DNA of 64,000 nucleotides from PALSA-505 sp036267135 (GCA_036267135.1 DATAWQ010000052.1:5612-69611); one strand, 5' to 3'. Counted from the first letter of the stretch, positions 16,520 to 28,789 are shown. Numbers and translations are program-made. Notes: generated by a model not told the origin, from the letters alone.

Positions 16520-18069
16520 TGAGGACGCGGACCTGCCGCACGGCATCGGTGCTCGTCGCGGTCGGCGTGCTGGCCGCCGCCTGTGGGAGCAACAGCTCGG
16601 CCGGGACCACCGTGACCAGCACCAAGGCGGCCAGGCCCGCCGGATCGTGGCCGTACCCGAACGGCGACATCGCGAACACGCGGGACGCGGCAGGCTCGGC
16701 GATCTCGTCGGCCAACGTGGCCAAGCTGGCGCAGGCGTGGTCGTTCCACCTGCCGTCGTCGGCGGTGCGGAAGGGCCCCACGTTCGGTTCGATGTCCGCC
16801 GGGCCGATCGTGGTCAACGGGGTCGTCTACATCCAGGATCTGGACGACAACGTGTATGCGCTGAGCCTGGCCACCGGGAAACTGAAGTGGGAGTACCCGG
16901 TCAACGCGTCGGCGAACGGGGGTCCTGACGGCGTCGCGGTGACGGGCGGCCGGGTCTACGGGACCACCCCGACCGCCGCCTTCGCGCTCAACGCCGAAAC
17001 CGGCAAGGCCATCTGGGTGACCGGGCACCTGCTCGCTCAGGGGCAGGGCACCTTCGACATCCAGCCGCAGGTCGCGGGCGGGCGGGTCTACCTGGCCAGC
17101 GCCTACGGCCTCAGCACGACCGGCGGCGTGCTGTTCGCGCTGAACGCCGCGACCGGCCACCCGCTGTGGCACTTCGACACGATCATGGGCGCCGACCAGG
17201 GCGTGCAGGGCGCCCGCGTCGGCTCGGGCGGCGCCTGGGAGCCGCCGCTGGTCGGCACCGACGGATCGGTGACCTTCGGCGTCGGCAACCCCTACCAGTC
17301 GGCCGCATCGGCGATCGCCCACCCCGCGCCCCAGCTCTACACCGACAGTGAGGTGAACCTGGACGCGGCCACCGGCAAGCTGCGCTGGTACTACCAGGCC
17401 ATACCCAACGACTTCATGGACCACGACATCCAGACCTCGCCGATCGCGGTGACCGTCAACGGGACGCCGGTCATCATCGGCTCGGGCAAGATGGGCGTGG
17501 TCTACGAGATGAACGCGGCCACCGGCAAGCTCGTGTGGAAGACGCCGGTCGGCGAGCACAGCCAGTCCGACACCTGGCCCAAGCTGGCCCTGGAGCACAA
17601 GCTCACGCTCAAGGCGCCCTACCGGATCCTGCCCGGCTCGCTTGGCGGCGTGCTGTCCAACCCGGCCGTGGCAGGCGGCACCGTCTACGTGGCCACCGAC
17701 AACCTGGCGTTCACGCTGGCCAAGATGAGCTACCCGCTGGGCGCGCCCGACGGCATCGGCACCGGCCAGGTGGAGGCGCTCAGCCTGGCCACCGGCAAAG
17801 TCGAATGGAACGTCAAGGTGCCGGCCATGCCGCTCGGCGCCACCACGGTGTCCAACGACCTGGTGTTCACCACGCTGTACGACGGCTACCTGATGGCCTT
17901 CAACCGGAACACCGGCGCGGTGGTATACCGCCGGCACCTGCCCGCGGCCACCAACTCGCCCATCGCCGTGGCCGGCAACACGGTGCTGGTCCCGGCGGGC
18001 GGTCCCAACGCGTACGGCGCCACCGGCGGGACGCCCCAGATCATCGCCTACACCGTGCCCAAGGGCTGA
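16519..18069 (+). CDS. lipoprotein with PQQ-dehydrogenase-like beta-propeller
   Basis: Surface lipoprotein: MRTRTCRTASVLVAVG leads to the lipobox LAAAC. The rest is an eight-bladed quinoprotein-type propeller with repeated blades such as VVYIQDLDDNVYALSLATGKLKWEYP and VVYEMNAATGKLVW. KLRWYYQAIPNDFMDHDIQ is close to the conserved segment of PQQ-dependent alcohol dehydrogenases. It may therefore oxidise a substrate or be a BamB-like scaffold; the catalytic calcium-ligand set could not be confirmed by eye. The open frame begins at 16225, but ATG 16519 overlaps the permease stop and starts the signal peptide (516 aa). Finding it in a GntR-ABC operon is unusual. Confidence 0.75.
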   Translation: MRTRTCRTASVLVAVGVLAAACGSNSSAGTTVTSTKAARPAGSWPYPNGDIANTRDAAGSAISSANVAKLAQAWSFHLPSSAVRKGPTFGSMSAGPIVVNGVVYIQDLDDNVYALSLATGKLKWEYPVNASANGGPDGVAVTGGRVYGTTPTAAFALNAETGKAIWVTGHLLAQGQGTFDIQPQVAGGRVYLASAYGLSTTGGVLFALNAATGHPLWHFDTIMGADQGVQGARVGSGGAWEPPLVGTDGSVTFGVGNPYQSAASAIAHPAPQLYTDSEVNLDAATGKLRWYYQAIPNDFMDHDIQTSPIAVTVNGTPVIIGSGKMGVVYEMNAATGKLVWKTPVGEHSQSDTWPKLALEHKLTLKAPYRILPGSLGGVLSNPAVAGGTVYVATDNLAFTLAKMSYPLGAPDGIGTGQVEALSLATGKVEWNVKVPAMPLGATTVSNDLVFTTLYDGYLMAFNRNTGAVVYRRHLPAATNSPIAVAGNTVLVPAGGPNAYGATGGTPQIIAYTVPKG

Positions 18070-18085
18070 GCCGTCCGAGCGGACC

Positions 18086-18126
18086 GCTGGACGTCTGAAC
18101 CGGCTGCGCCGGCTCAGACGTCCAGC
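18086..18126. terminator. bidirectional hairpin terminator
   Basis: Arms GCTGGACGTCTGA and TCAGACGTCCAGC pair perfectly (13 bp), and an inner CCGGC/GCCGG stem caps the loop. It lies between two convergent genes, and its right arm covers the last codons and stop of the minus-strand gene, so one structure can serve both directions. Confidence 0.85.
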
Positions 18127-18881
18127 ACCAGGCCGTCGTGGGCCGCTTCGAAGGACAGCTCAGCCGCCCGGCTGAGCACCTCGGCGCCCAGGTGGGTGAG
18201 CACGATCCGGTGGCTGGTCAGCCGGTGGCGGTGGGCGGCCAGGTCGGCGTGCCGCAGGTGATAGGGGACGTTCTTGTCCATCCGGTAGGCCTCGGCGATG
18301 AGCAGGTCCGCGCCGCCGGAGGCCCGCGGCAGCACGTCGGTCCAGGCGGTGTCGCCGGTGTAGGCGATGACCCGGCCGCCGAGGCCCAGCCGGAGCGCCA
18401 GCGCGGGCGCCCCGCTGGGATGATCGACCTCCCAGCTGGTGACCTGGACGCCGGCCACGGTGACTGGGCGGCCAGGCGTCAGCTCCTCGGTGTGCACCTC
18501 GAACCGGCGGGCCGCCGTGGACGAGCCGGGGAACAGGCACTCCATCGCTTCGGTGAGCCTGCGAGCGAGGCCCGGCGGGCCGGCCACGGTCAGCGGTCTG
18601 GTGCGGCCGCTGAACTGACCGTCCAGGATGAGGAACGGCAGCCCGCCGAAGTGGTCACCGTGCAGGTGCGAGATGAACACCGCGGCGATCTCGCCGGGGT
18701 CCAGATCCAGGTTGCGCAGCGCGCTGAGCGAGGTGGCGCCGCAGTCCATCAGCACCGGGGCCCGGCCGTCGCGGCCGCGCAGGTGGATGCAGGCCTGGTA
18801 GCGGCCGCCGCTGCCGAACGCGTCGCCGGATCCCGCGAAGGTGACGGTGACGCCCTGCTTGGTCATGACGGGCTTGCTCAC
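18114..18881 (-). CDS. MBL-fold metallo-hydrolase (RNase Z/ElaC-like)
   Basis: Metallo-beta-lactamase-fold hydrolase of the tRNase Z/arylsulfatase-like branch. The metal-binding motif HLHGDH is in AVFISHLHGDHFGGLPFLI, a further ligand histidine in VDHPSG, the aspartate in YTGDTAW and the last histidine in LTHLG. At 255 aa it lacks the long exosite of true tRNase Z, so phosphodiesterase or other hydrolase activity is equally possible. It starts 11 bases after the response regulator gene and is probably co-transcribed with the kinase genes. Its stop is embedded in the terminator stem. Confidence 0.8.
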   Translation of the reverse strand: MSKPVMTKQGVTVTFAGSGDAFGSGGRYQACIHLRGRDGRAPVLMDCGATSLSALRNLDLDPGEIAAVFISHLHGDHFGGLPFLILDGQFSGRTRPLTVAGPPGLARRLTEAMECLFPGSSTAARRFEVHTEELTPGRPVTVAGVQVTSWEVDHPSGAPALALRLGLGGRVIAYTGDTAWTDVLPRASGGADLLIAEAYRMDKNVPYHLRHADLAAHRHRLTSHRIVLTHLGAEVLSRAAELSFEAAHDGLVLDV

Positions 18882-18892
18882 CGGCGCCTCGG

Positions 18893-19585
<693 letters not shown>

Positions 19586-19677
19586 GTTACCGGCTCCCTT
19601 CGGCGGGCTCAGTGGGCTCGGCGGGCTCGATGGCTGGCGGTTTCACGGCTGGCTCCGGGTGCGGATTATCGTATGGG

Positions 19678-22860
<3,183 letters not shown>

Positions 22861-22941
22861 GCATATCTCCCTCCTCGCCACTGACGCCGCCGTAGGGCAG
22901 GATCAGATCCGCGGGCAGGTGTTCGCTCTCTAGGCTATGAA

Positions 22942-22977
22942 TGTCACAAGTCTGTCACGATAGAACCGGTAGTCACG
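22942..22977 (+). promoter_or_regulatory. TGTCAC direct repeats between divergent signalling genes
   Basis: TGTCAC occurs at 22942-22947 and 22953-22958, 11 bases apart (one helical turn), and a third GTCAC lies at 22972-22976. GATAGA follows the second copy. They sit in the 157-base divergent region between the hybrid kinase and the SpoIIE phosphatase, where a shared regulator could bind. No consensus promoter was recognised. Confidence 0.3.
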
Positions 22978-23017
22978 CCCGAAAGCGGACAGTGATCTGA
23001 AACCCCAGAGGGGGCAC

Positions 23018-25618
23018 GTGCCGGAACCAGAGGACCGGGTAGCCACCGCCACCTACGCGCCGGAACCCGCCGCCGCCGCGCAGGCTCGCCGTTTCGTACG
23101 CGAGACCCTGCGCTCCTGGGGCGTGCCCGGATCCGCGGACCAGACACCCGGCCTGATCGACGACGCGGTGCTGCTCACCAGCGAACTGGTCACCAACGCG
23201 GTGGTGCACGCCGGCACCCAGGTCCGGGTCACCTGCCGGATCAACGGCCAGGCGGTCGAGGTGGCGGTGGGCGACCGGCATCCGGCCCGCACGCTCGCCG
23301 CCGAGCCGAAGTCGCTGGCCGACGCGGCCGAGCGCACCAGTGGCCGGGGCCTGATGCTGCCGTCCGCGCTGGCCACCGCCTGGGGCGTGACCTACGCGCG
23401 GACCGCGAAGGCAGTGTGGTTCCGCATCGGGCTGGCCGAATACCCGGCCGACGCGATCCAGGTGAGCGACACCCCGTCCGACGCGCTGTCGGCGGCCAGC
23501 AGCAGCGACGCCGCCGACGCCCTGCTCGCCAGGGCTCTGCCCGCTAGGGGTGGGCCCGCTAGGGATGGCCTGGACGGCCCGCTGACCGACGGTGACGAGC
23601 TTGACGACGAGCCGCCGCCCGTCCGCAGGCAGGACGTGGGCAAGCTCGGCTATGAGGACCTGCTGCGGCACACGGTCGAACTGGCCAGGGACGCGGTGGC
23701 GGCGGACGCGGCCTACGCGCTGGTGGCCGACGAGGACGGCGAGCTGCGGATGCGCGCCGCCGCCGGGCTCGGCCCGCCGGCCGTGCTTGACGCCCTGACC
23801 GGGCAAGCGGCGCACACCCAGGGCATCGCGTCAAGGTCGGTGATGACCGTCCCGTTCCTGGTCGAGGGCCGGGTGACCGGCATACTGGCCGCCGCGTCGG
23901 CCGAGCCCGACCAGTTCGCCGAGTCCGACTCGGCCCGGCTGCAGCGGGTGGCCGACCGGATGGCGCTGTCGATCGAGCGGGCCAGGCTGGGCGAGCTCGA
24001 ACGGGCCAGGCGCGGCCGGGTCAGCTTCCTGGCCGAGGCCAGCGACCTGCTGGCCGGCACGCTCGACCAGGAGAAGATCATCGCCCTGGCCGCACAGCTC
24101 GTCGTGCCCCGGCTGGCCAGCTGGTGTGCCGTGCTGCTGGACGACGACGCCGGCGCTCTGCGGCCCGCCTACGTGTGGCACGCCGACGAGGCCAAGCTGG
24201 ACTCGCTGGCCCGGCTGCTCGACCTGGTCCCGGTGCCCGACGTGCCGACCCGCGGCGGCGGCCGGAGCTGGTCGCTAGCCCTCGACGACCCGGCCGGGCT
24301 GGCGCCGGACGTGCTGGATCTGGCCGCGGGGTCGGCCTGGTGCTTCCCGCTGGCCGCCCGCGGCCGCAGCCTCGGCCTGATGACCATCGGCCGGCCGCGC
24401 GGCGGCAGCATGCCCAGGGAGGTCACCGAGCTGGCCGAGGACCTGGCCCGCCGGACCGCGCTCGCGCTGGACAACTCGCAGCTCTACGAGCGGCAGCAGG
24501 AGACCAGCCGGGCGCTGCAGCGCAGCCTGCTGCCACCGCAGGTGCCGCGGATCCCCGGCCTCGACCTGGCCGTCGCCTACGAGGTGGCCGGGGAAGGCAA
24601 CGAGGTCGGCGGCGACTTCTACGACGTCTTCGAGGTGGGGGAGGGCCGCTGGCGGTTCACCATCGGCGACGTCTGCGGCACCGGGCCCGAAGCCGCGGCG
24701 GTGACCGGCCTGGCCCGGCACTCGCTGCGCATCCTGGCCGGCGAGGGATACGGGATCGCCGCCGTGGTCGGCCGGCTCAACCGCCTGCTGGTCGAAGAGG
24801 GCGCGGGGCGGTTCATCACGCTCATTCACGGTGAGATAGCCACGTCAGGCGCCGGTTCTGGTGACGGAACCAGCGGCGCTGGCAGTGGTGCCGGTGGTAG
24901 TGGCACCGGCGGCGGTGCCGCTGGTGGTGGTGGCGCTGGTGGTGGTGGCGCGGACGGGGGTGGTGTCCGGCTGTCCCTGGTCTGCGCGGGCCACCCGCTT
25001 CCGCTGCTGCTGCGGTCCGGAGCCGGCGCCGGATCCACGCCGCCCGCCTCCCCGGTGCCGCCCGCCTCGCCGGTTCCGCCGCCCTCGGCGCCGGTTCCCG
25101 AGCGCGAGGACGTACCGCCGGGCTCGCCGGTGCCGGCCGGTTCGCCGGTTCCGTCTGGTTCCCCCGTCCCCGCCGGTTCCCCGGTGCCTGCCGGTTCACC
25201 GGTGCCCGCGGGTTCACCGGTGCCCGCGGGTTCGCCCGTGCCCGCGGGTTCGCCGGTGCCGCCGGGTTCGCCGGTGCCGCCGCCCGCCACCCCGGTACCG
25301 CCCGCCGAACCGGTGCCGGCCGCCACCCCCGCCGCGGAGCCGCAGTCGCTGCTCGGCGTGGTCGACGAGCTCAAGTTCGACACGCAGGACGTCTTCCTGG
25401 CGCCCGGCGACCTGGTGCTCTGTGTCACCGACGGGGTCACCGAACGCCGCGACGACGGTCGTTTGCTTGACGACGACGACGGGCTGGCCTGGCTGTTCAG
25501 CGACTGCGCGGGGCTGAGCGCGGGCGCCGTCACGGCTCGGATCCAGCGAGCGGTCAGCGAGTTCGGCGTCGGCCCGGCCACCGATGACATGGCCATACTG
25601 GTGCTGCGCGCCATCTAG
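23018..25618 (+). CDS. HATPase-GAF-SpoIIE (PP2C) phosphatase
   Basis: Multi-domain partner-switching regulator. Residues 15-140 form an anti-sigma-factor-type HATPase domain (LVTNAVVHAG, then TSGRGLMLP). Two GAF-like regions follow (about 205-320 and 335-495). Residues 505-866 are a SpoIIE/PP2C phosphatase with metal-binding aspartates in NEVGGDFYDVF, in FTIGDVCGTGPEAA and near the end in ATDDMAILVLR. Inside the phosphatase domain are a Gly/Ala-rich insert and nine GSPVP hexad repeats. GTG 23018 is preceded by GAGGGGG. It is divergent from the hybrid kinase. It probably both phosphorylates and dephosphorylates anti-sigma antagonists; the target sigma factor is not in the window. Confidence 0.88.
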   Translation: MPEPEDRVATATYAPEPAAAAQARRFVRETLRSWGVPGSADQTPGLIDDAVLLTSELVTNAVVHAGTQVRVTCRINGQAVEVAVGDRHPARTLAAEPKSLADAAERTSGRGLMLPSALATAWGVTYARTAKAVWFRIGLAEYPADAIQVSDTPSDALSAASSSDAADALLARALPARGGPARDGLDGPLTDGDELDDEPPPVRRQDVGKLGYEDLLRHTVELARDAVAADAAYALVADEDGELRMRAAAGLGPPAVLDALTGQAAHTQGIASRSVMTVPFLVEGRVTGILAAASAEPDQFAESDSARLQRVADRMALSIERARLGELERARRGRVSFLAEASDLLAGTLDQEKIIALAAQLVVPRLASWCAVLLDDDAGALRPAYVWHADEAKLDSLARLLDLVPVPDVPTRGGGRSWSLALDDPAGLAPDVLDLAAGSAWCFPLAARGRSLGLMTIGRPRGGSMPREVTELAEDLARRTALALDNSQLYERQQETSRALQRSLLPPQVPRIPGLDLAVAYEVAGEGNEVGGDFYDVFEVGEGRWRFTIGDVCGTGPEAAAVTGLARHSLRILAGEGYGIAAVVGRLNRLLVEEGAGRFITLIHGEIATSGAGSGDGTSGAGSGAGGSGTGGGAAGGGGAGGGGADGGGVRLSLVCAGHPLPLLLRSGAGAGSTPPASPVPPASPVPPPSAPVPEREDVPPGSPVPAGSPVPSGSPVPAGSPVPAGSPVPAGSPVPAGSPVPAGSPVPPGSPVPPPATPVPPAEPVPAATPAAEPQSLLGVVDELKFDTQDVFLAPGDLVLCVTDGVTERRDDGRLLDDDDGLAWLFSDCAGLSAGAVTARIQRAVSEFGVGPATDDMAILVLRAI
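24848..24964 (+). repeat. Gly/Ala-codon low-complexity insert
   Basis: A run of GGT, GGC and GCT codons encodes about 39 residues of Gly, Ala and Ser inside the SpoIIE phosphatase domain, directly before the strand VRLSLVCAGHPLPLLL. No other coding sense is apparent. Confidence 0.8.
25118..25279 (+). repeat. nine 18-bp repeats encoding (A/P/S)GSPVP
   Basis: Nine consecutive 18-base units encode PGSPVP, AGSPVP, SGSPVP, five more AGSPVP and a final PGSPVP. Degenerate Pro/Val-rich copies flank them from 25040 to 25340. The insert lies between the LVCAGHPLPL and DELKFDTQDVFLAPGD segments of the phosphatase domain, where ordinary PP2C proteins have a short loop. Confidence 0.9.
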
Positions 25619-25646
25619 CCCGGCGCCGGCCGCTGATCCTTTCCGG

Positions 25647-26030
25647 TCAGTCTCTCCCGGCGCGCATCTTGGGCCGGAAGGTCTCGCCGCGCAGAGCCCG
25701 CTCGACCACGTCCACACCGCGGGCGGCATCGACCAGCCTGTGGCCCTCCCGCCGGTAGGCGGCGAGCACCGCGTCCACCGCGTGCGGCGGCAGCGCGTCT
25801 TTCAGCTCGGTCCTGGCCGTCCGGTACCCCTGCCGCGCCCCGTGCACGGCGGCCGCCAGGTGGTGGCGGGCCATCGTTGCCAAGGCCACCGGATGCTTGC
25901 GCAGCACGCCGTAGAGCCGGTAATCCGCCGGAACCACGTCGAGCAGCCAGTCCACCGCGGTCGCCTCGAATCCGTCGCTATCCGGCGGATGAACCCCCAC
26001 TGGCCAGCCAGGGGGCAGGTAGGCAGGCAT
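25647..26030 (-). CDS. conserved actinobacterial protein of unknown function
   Basis: Protein of 127 aa with no recognised domain. It opens MPAYLPPGWPVGVHPP, continues with VDWLLDVVPADYRLYGVLRKHPVALATMARHH, and is rich in Arg and His toward the end. I recall similar short proteins in many actinobacteria but no function. It has no signal peptide or membrane segment and is probably cytoplasmic. It is convergent with the phosphatase gene, ending 28 bases from it. Confidence 0.7.
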   Translation of the reverse strand: MPAYLPPGWPVGVHPPDSDGFEATAVDWLLDVVPADYRLYGVLRKHPVALATMARHHLAAAVHGARQGYRTARTELKDALPPHAVDAVLAAYRREGHRLVDAARGVDVVERALRGETFRPKMRAGRD

Positions 26031-26153
26031 GGCGACACAATAGCGTGCGCTCGAATGAGTATTCTAGAGAAGGCCACTGACAGTCACGAAGCCCGCTGTG
26101 CGCAACCGGTTTGTGACTCCGGGAGACCGCCCATGGCGTGCAGCGGGCCGTCG

Positions 26154-27005
26154 TCATGGGCGTCCGGCACCGGGGACCGAGACCGGCAGGGCCAGAATTT
26201 CCCCGGTGCGGGGCCCGGTGGTCAGCCGCCGCAGGTTGGCGGAGACGCTGTCGGCCTTCCGCCACTCGGCGGTCAGAATGAACAGGGTCCGCCGGTCCTG
26301 GCCGCCGAGCATCAGTGCGAACGGCGCCCGGTTCTCGCCGAGTTCGACGCGCTGCAGCACGTCGCCGCCCTCGGCCACCCGGACTACCGAGAACCCGCCG
26401 GTGGAAACCCAGACCGTGCCCTCGGCGTCCAGGCAGATGCCGTCGGGTCCGAGGCCTTCGGCGAACACCCGCCGGTTCGACAGCCCTCCGTCGGGGTCGA
26501 TATCGAACGCGGTGAGCCTTCCGGCGAACGACTCGGAGATGATCAACGTCCGGCCATCGGGCGTGATGACCATGCCGTTGGGAAACTGGATGTCGCCGGC
26601 GACCTGGCGTAGCTGGCCACCGGGGGTGACGAGCTTGATGTAGCCGGGCTTAGGCGGTGCTCCAGCGACGAAGTCGAAGTCCGCGCCGTTGAGGTAGATG
26701 TTTCCGCGGCCGTCCACCGCGATCTCGTTTGCGCGCTGGTCGGCGTGGACGACCAGCGCCCCGTCGGGCTCCTGGCGCCGTAGCTTGTCCCCGGTCACCA
26801 GCAGCCTGCCGTCGGGCAGCCAGTCGATGGAGTAGCCCATCGGGTGACTGCCGGGATCTCGGGTGGCCATGACCTCGGTCTTGCCGTCCAGGCCGACGGC
26901 CACGACCTGCCGGTCGATCCAGTTGCAGAACCACAGCCGGCCCTCGTGCCAGCGCGGCGACTCAGGGATCCCCAGGCCGCTCAGCAGGACCTTTGGCTCA
27001 AGCAT
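26154..27005 (-). CDS. SMP-30/gluconolactonase-like family protein
   Basis: Six-bladed propeller of the SMP-30/gluconolactonase/LRE family, metal-dependent lactonases or hydrolases. Family segments are ESPRWHEGRLWFCNWIDRQ at the start (with the metal-ligand Glu), ANEIAVDGRGNIYLNG, FPNGMVITPDGRTLIISES and GPDGICLDAEGTVWVS. The last two carry the Asn and Asp ligands. The frame stays open to 27710 upstream, but ATG 27005 follows a GGAG site and starts at the family N-terminus (283 aa). The substrate is unknown. Confidence 0.85.
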   Translation of the reverse strand: MLEPKVLLSGLGIPESPRWHEGRLWFCNWIDRQVVAVGLDGKTEVMATRDPGSHPMGYSIDWLPDGRLLVTGDKLRRQEPDGALVVHADQRANEIAVDGRGNIYLNGADFDFVAGAPPKPGYIKLVTPGGQLRQVAGDIQFPNGMVITPDGRTLIISESFAGRLTAFDIDPDGGLSNRRVFAEGLGPDGICLDAEGTVWVSTGGFSVVRVAEGGDVLQRVELGENRAPFALMLGGQDRRTLFILTAEWRKADSVSANLRRLTTGPRTGEILALPVSVPGAGRP

Positions 27006-27275
27006 GACGTCTCCTCGCGGCGCAGATCTGATGCTTTCACCGGCTACACGAACGGCGGGCCCCCAGATCGACAGGCGGACCGGCCGAGCGGCCCGCCAAT
27101 CATCACCACCCGACTCCTTGGGCCGAGATGGTTCATCACCACCTCGCCCCCGGACCGAGATGGTCATGTTTGCGCGTCGCCGGCCTGGGCCGAATGAGGG
27201 AAAATATCCATGGTGGCTGTGCGGCGGGCCTGCGTGGCCAGATGGCGAGCGACGGGGGCCGTTATAGTCCACTAG

Positions 27276-27617
27276 GTGGCCTACGACGATGGCAAGATCG
27301 CGTGCACGGACACCGAGCTGGTGATCCGGTCCTATTACCTCCCGCCCGTCGCCAAGCGGATCCCGTACACGGCCATCCGCGAGGCACGCGTGGTGCCGCT
27401 GCGGGCCATAGGCAAGTGGCGGATCCAGGGCAGCGGTGACTTCGTCCACTGGTTCAACTTCGACATGCGCCGACCGCGTAAGAGCACCGCCCTGGTGATC
27501 CGCCTGGACGCCCGTATCCGGCCGACGATCACGCCCGACGACCCAGAGCAGGTTGCCAGCGAACTCGCCGCCCACGGCGTGAACGTCACCCGTGGCACCG
27601 AACGAGGCGCGGTCTGA
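27276..27617 (+). CDS. small protein of unknown function, PH-like beta fold suspected
   Basis: Protein of 113 aa reading VAYDDGKIACTDTELVIRSYYLPP, then KRIPYTAIREARVVPL and TALVIRLDARIRPTITPDDPEQV. The alternation of short strands and the phrase IPYTAIREA resemble bacterial PH-like domains, but the match is loose. GTG 27276 has no ribosome-binding site. A TATAGT hexamer at 27263-27268 would start transcription at or next to the start codon, a leaderless gene. It is divergent from the SMP-30 gene. Confidence 0.6.
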   Translation: MAYDDGKIACTDTELVIRSYYLPPVAKRIPYTAIREARVVPLRAIGKWRIQGSGDFVHWFNFDMRRPRKSTALVIRLDARIRPTITPDDPEQVASELAAHGVNVTRGTERGAV

Positions 27618-27643
27618 CTGACGGCCGCTACACAGCCGCACTC

Positions 27644-27714
27644 CGCACCCGCACCCCGCACCCGCACCCCGCACCCGCACCCGCACCCGCACCCGCACCC
27701 GCACCCGCACCCGC
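27644..27714 (+). repeat. CGCACC hexanucleotide repeat
   Basis: About 11 uninterrupted copies of CGCACC, three of them lengthened to CGCACCC, run for 71 bases just after the stop of the PH-like gene. A further ACCCGCGTTCA copy appears at about 27779-27790. The repeat is non-coding on the plus strand. Confidence 0.9.
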
Positions 27715-28191
27715 GTTCAGCATCCCGCCAGCGCTCGCCCGGCGGCGCGGCTACCGCACACACCTCACCCGCACCCCATACCCGCGTTCAACTTCCCGTC
27801 GCCGCCGTATCCTCGCGGCAGGTCACAGACCATGATCATTTCAACTTATCCCGTGCTCGCGGGGTATAAAAAGGGCGTATCGGGCGCATTTTTGGTCACG
27901 GCGCGGGATAAGTGCGCTCGTTCGAGGGGGGCCGCAAGGTCGGCCCCCAATGGTCCGCCCCAGCACGTCTAAGCGGAGTTATTCGGCCGGGTTGTCGGCG
28001 CGGTTCCGGTGGTAGTGCGGTGGGGTGGGGAATGGCGGGTGGGCATTTCGCTAGCGGCTGATTAATGGATGGTCGGCTGGTGGGCGTTGGGGCAAATTAT
28101 TGGTTCACTTTTGGGTTTGATGTTGCATTCGTGGCATTGGGGAGACTTGATGGTGGTGAAAGATGTTCTTGAAGAGCACGAAACTAGCTAA

Positions 28192-28207
28192 CGTGACTGA
28201 GATCACA
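28192..28207. promoter_or_regulatory. candidate CRP-family binding site
   Basis: CGTGACTGAGATCACA matches the CRP/GlxR consensus TGTGA-N6-TCACA at nine of ten defined positions. It lies 583 bases upstream of the first Tad gene inside the non-coding region. A half-similar TGTGACTCAAAATGATCA follows at about 28220. Confidence 0.45.
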
Positions 28208-28789
28208 AACTGTGGCTAGTGTGACTCAAAATGATCATCGTGCGGCGATGAGGCTATTGTCCGGTACGGACTCGAGGTTGTCGTCTGAAACGGGTCTGTG
28301 GTGATCATGAAGCGGGCTTGCGGTGAGCGGCAAACGGGGCTGTGGCGGTCATTAATCGGGGGCTTGGGGTGGCGGTGGGGTGGGTTAGCAGGTGATCGCG
28401 AAGCGGGGTCAGAAGCGGGGTCAGTGGTGGTCGCGGTGCGGCTTAGCGGGGATCAGGGAGCGGGTTGCCGTAATCGTGACCTGGCATAATACCGGTCGGT
28501 AATCAAGTCCGGACATATGGTGATCATGGTCGTGGCCAGGCATAATGTTCACCCGACGTGGCCAGGGAATAGCTGTGTGGCAGGAGTACGCGGTGGACCA
28601 GGAGTGGAATCGGGCTCGGCCAGATGGATTAGAGCCCTGCGGAACCCCTCTTTGTCGGGATAAGTTCGCTAGGCGACCTGGCGGTACTCCCGACCGTCAG
28701 CGCCGAATAACACAGTGCCGACTAACACACGCAAGCCGAGTCACACCAGCCACTGACGCGGCCACGTAGGAGCAGGGAGCACCGAAGCG

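Larger units (their letters stand above)
27618..28789. other. 1.17-kb non-coding, AT-richer region upstream of the Tad locus
   Basis: No convincing gene: the two small forward frames (28298-28489, 28545-28769) lack ribosome-binding sites and familiar sequence. Base composition is clearly more AT-rich than in the flanking genes. Contents: a C-rich tandem repeat at the left end; CGGGATAAGT three times (27844-27853 inverted, 27904-27913, 28656-28665); a CRP-type palindrome at 28192-28207; several GTGATCAT motifs (about 28295-28530); and two GGCATAAT boxes at 28483-28490 and 28539-28546 that could be -10 elements. The Tad genes begin at 28790 behind GGAG, so this is probably their control region. 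Confidence 0.55.

Noticed and set aside
27644..27714. Repeat array considered as CRISPR
   Set aside because: Units are six bases with no spacers and no cas genes nearby.
28298..28489. Small frame of 63 codons before the Tad genes
   Set aside because: No ribosome-binding site and Gly/Arg/Val-rich sequence arising from repeated GGGG motifs.
28545..28769. Small frame of 74 codons before the SAF gene
   Set aside because: No ribosome-binding site and no familiar sequence; more likely part of the leader.
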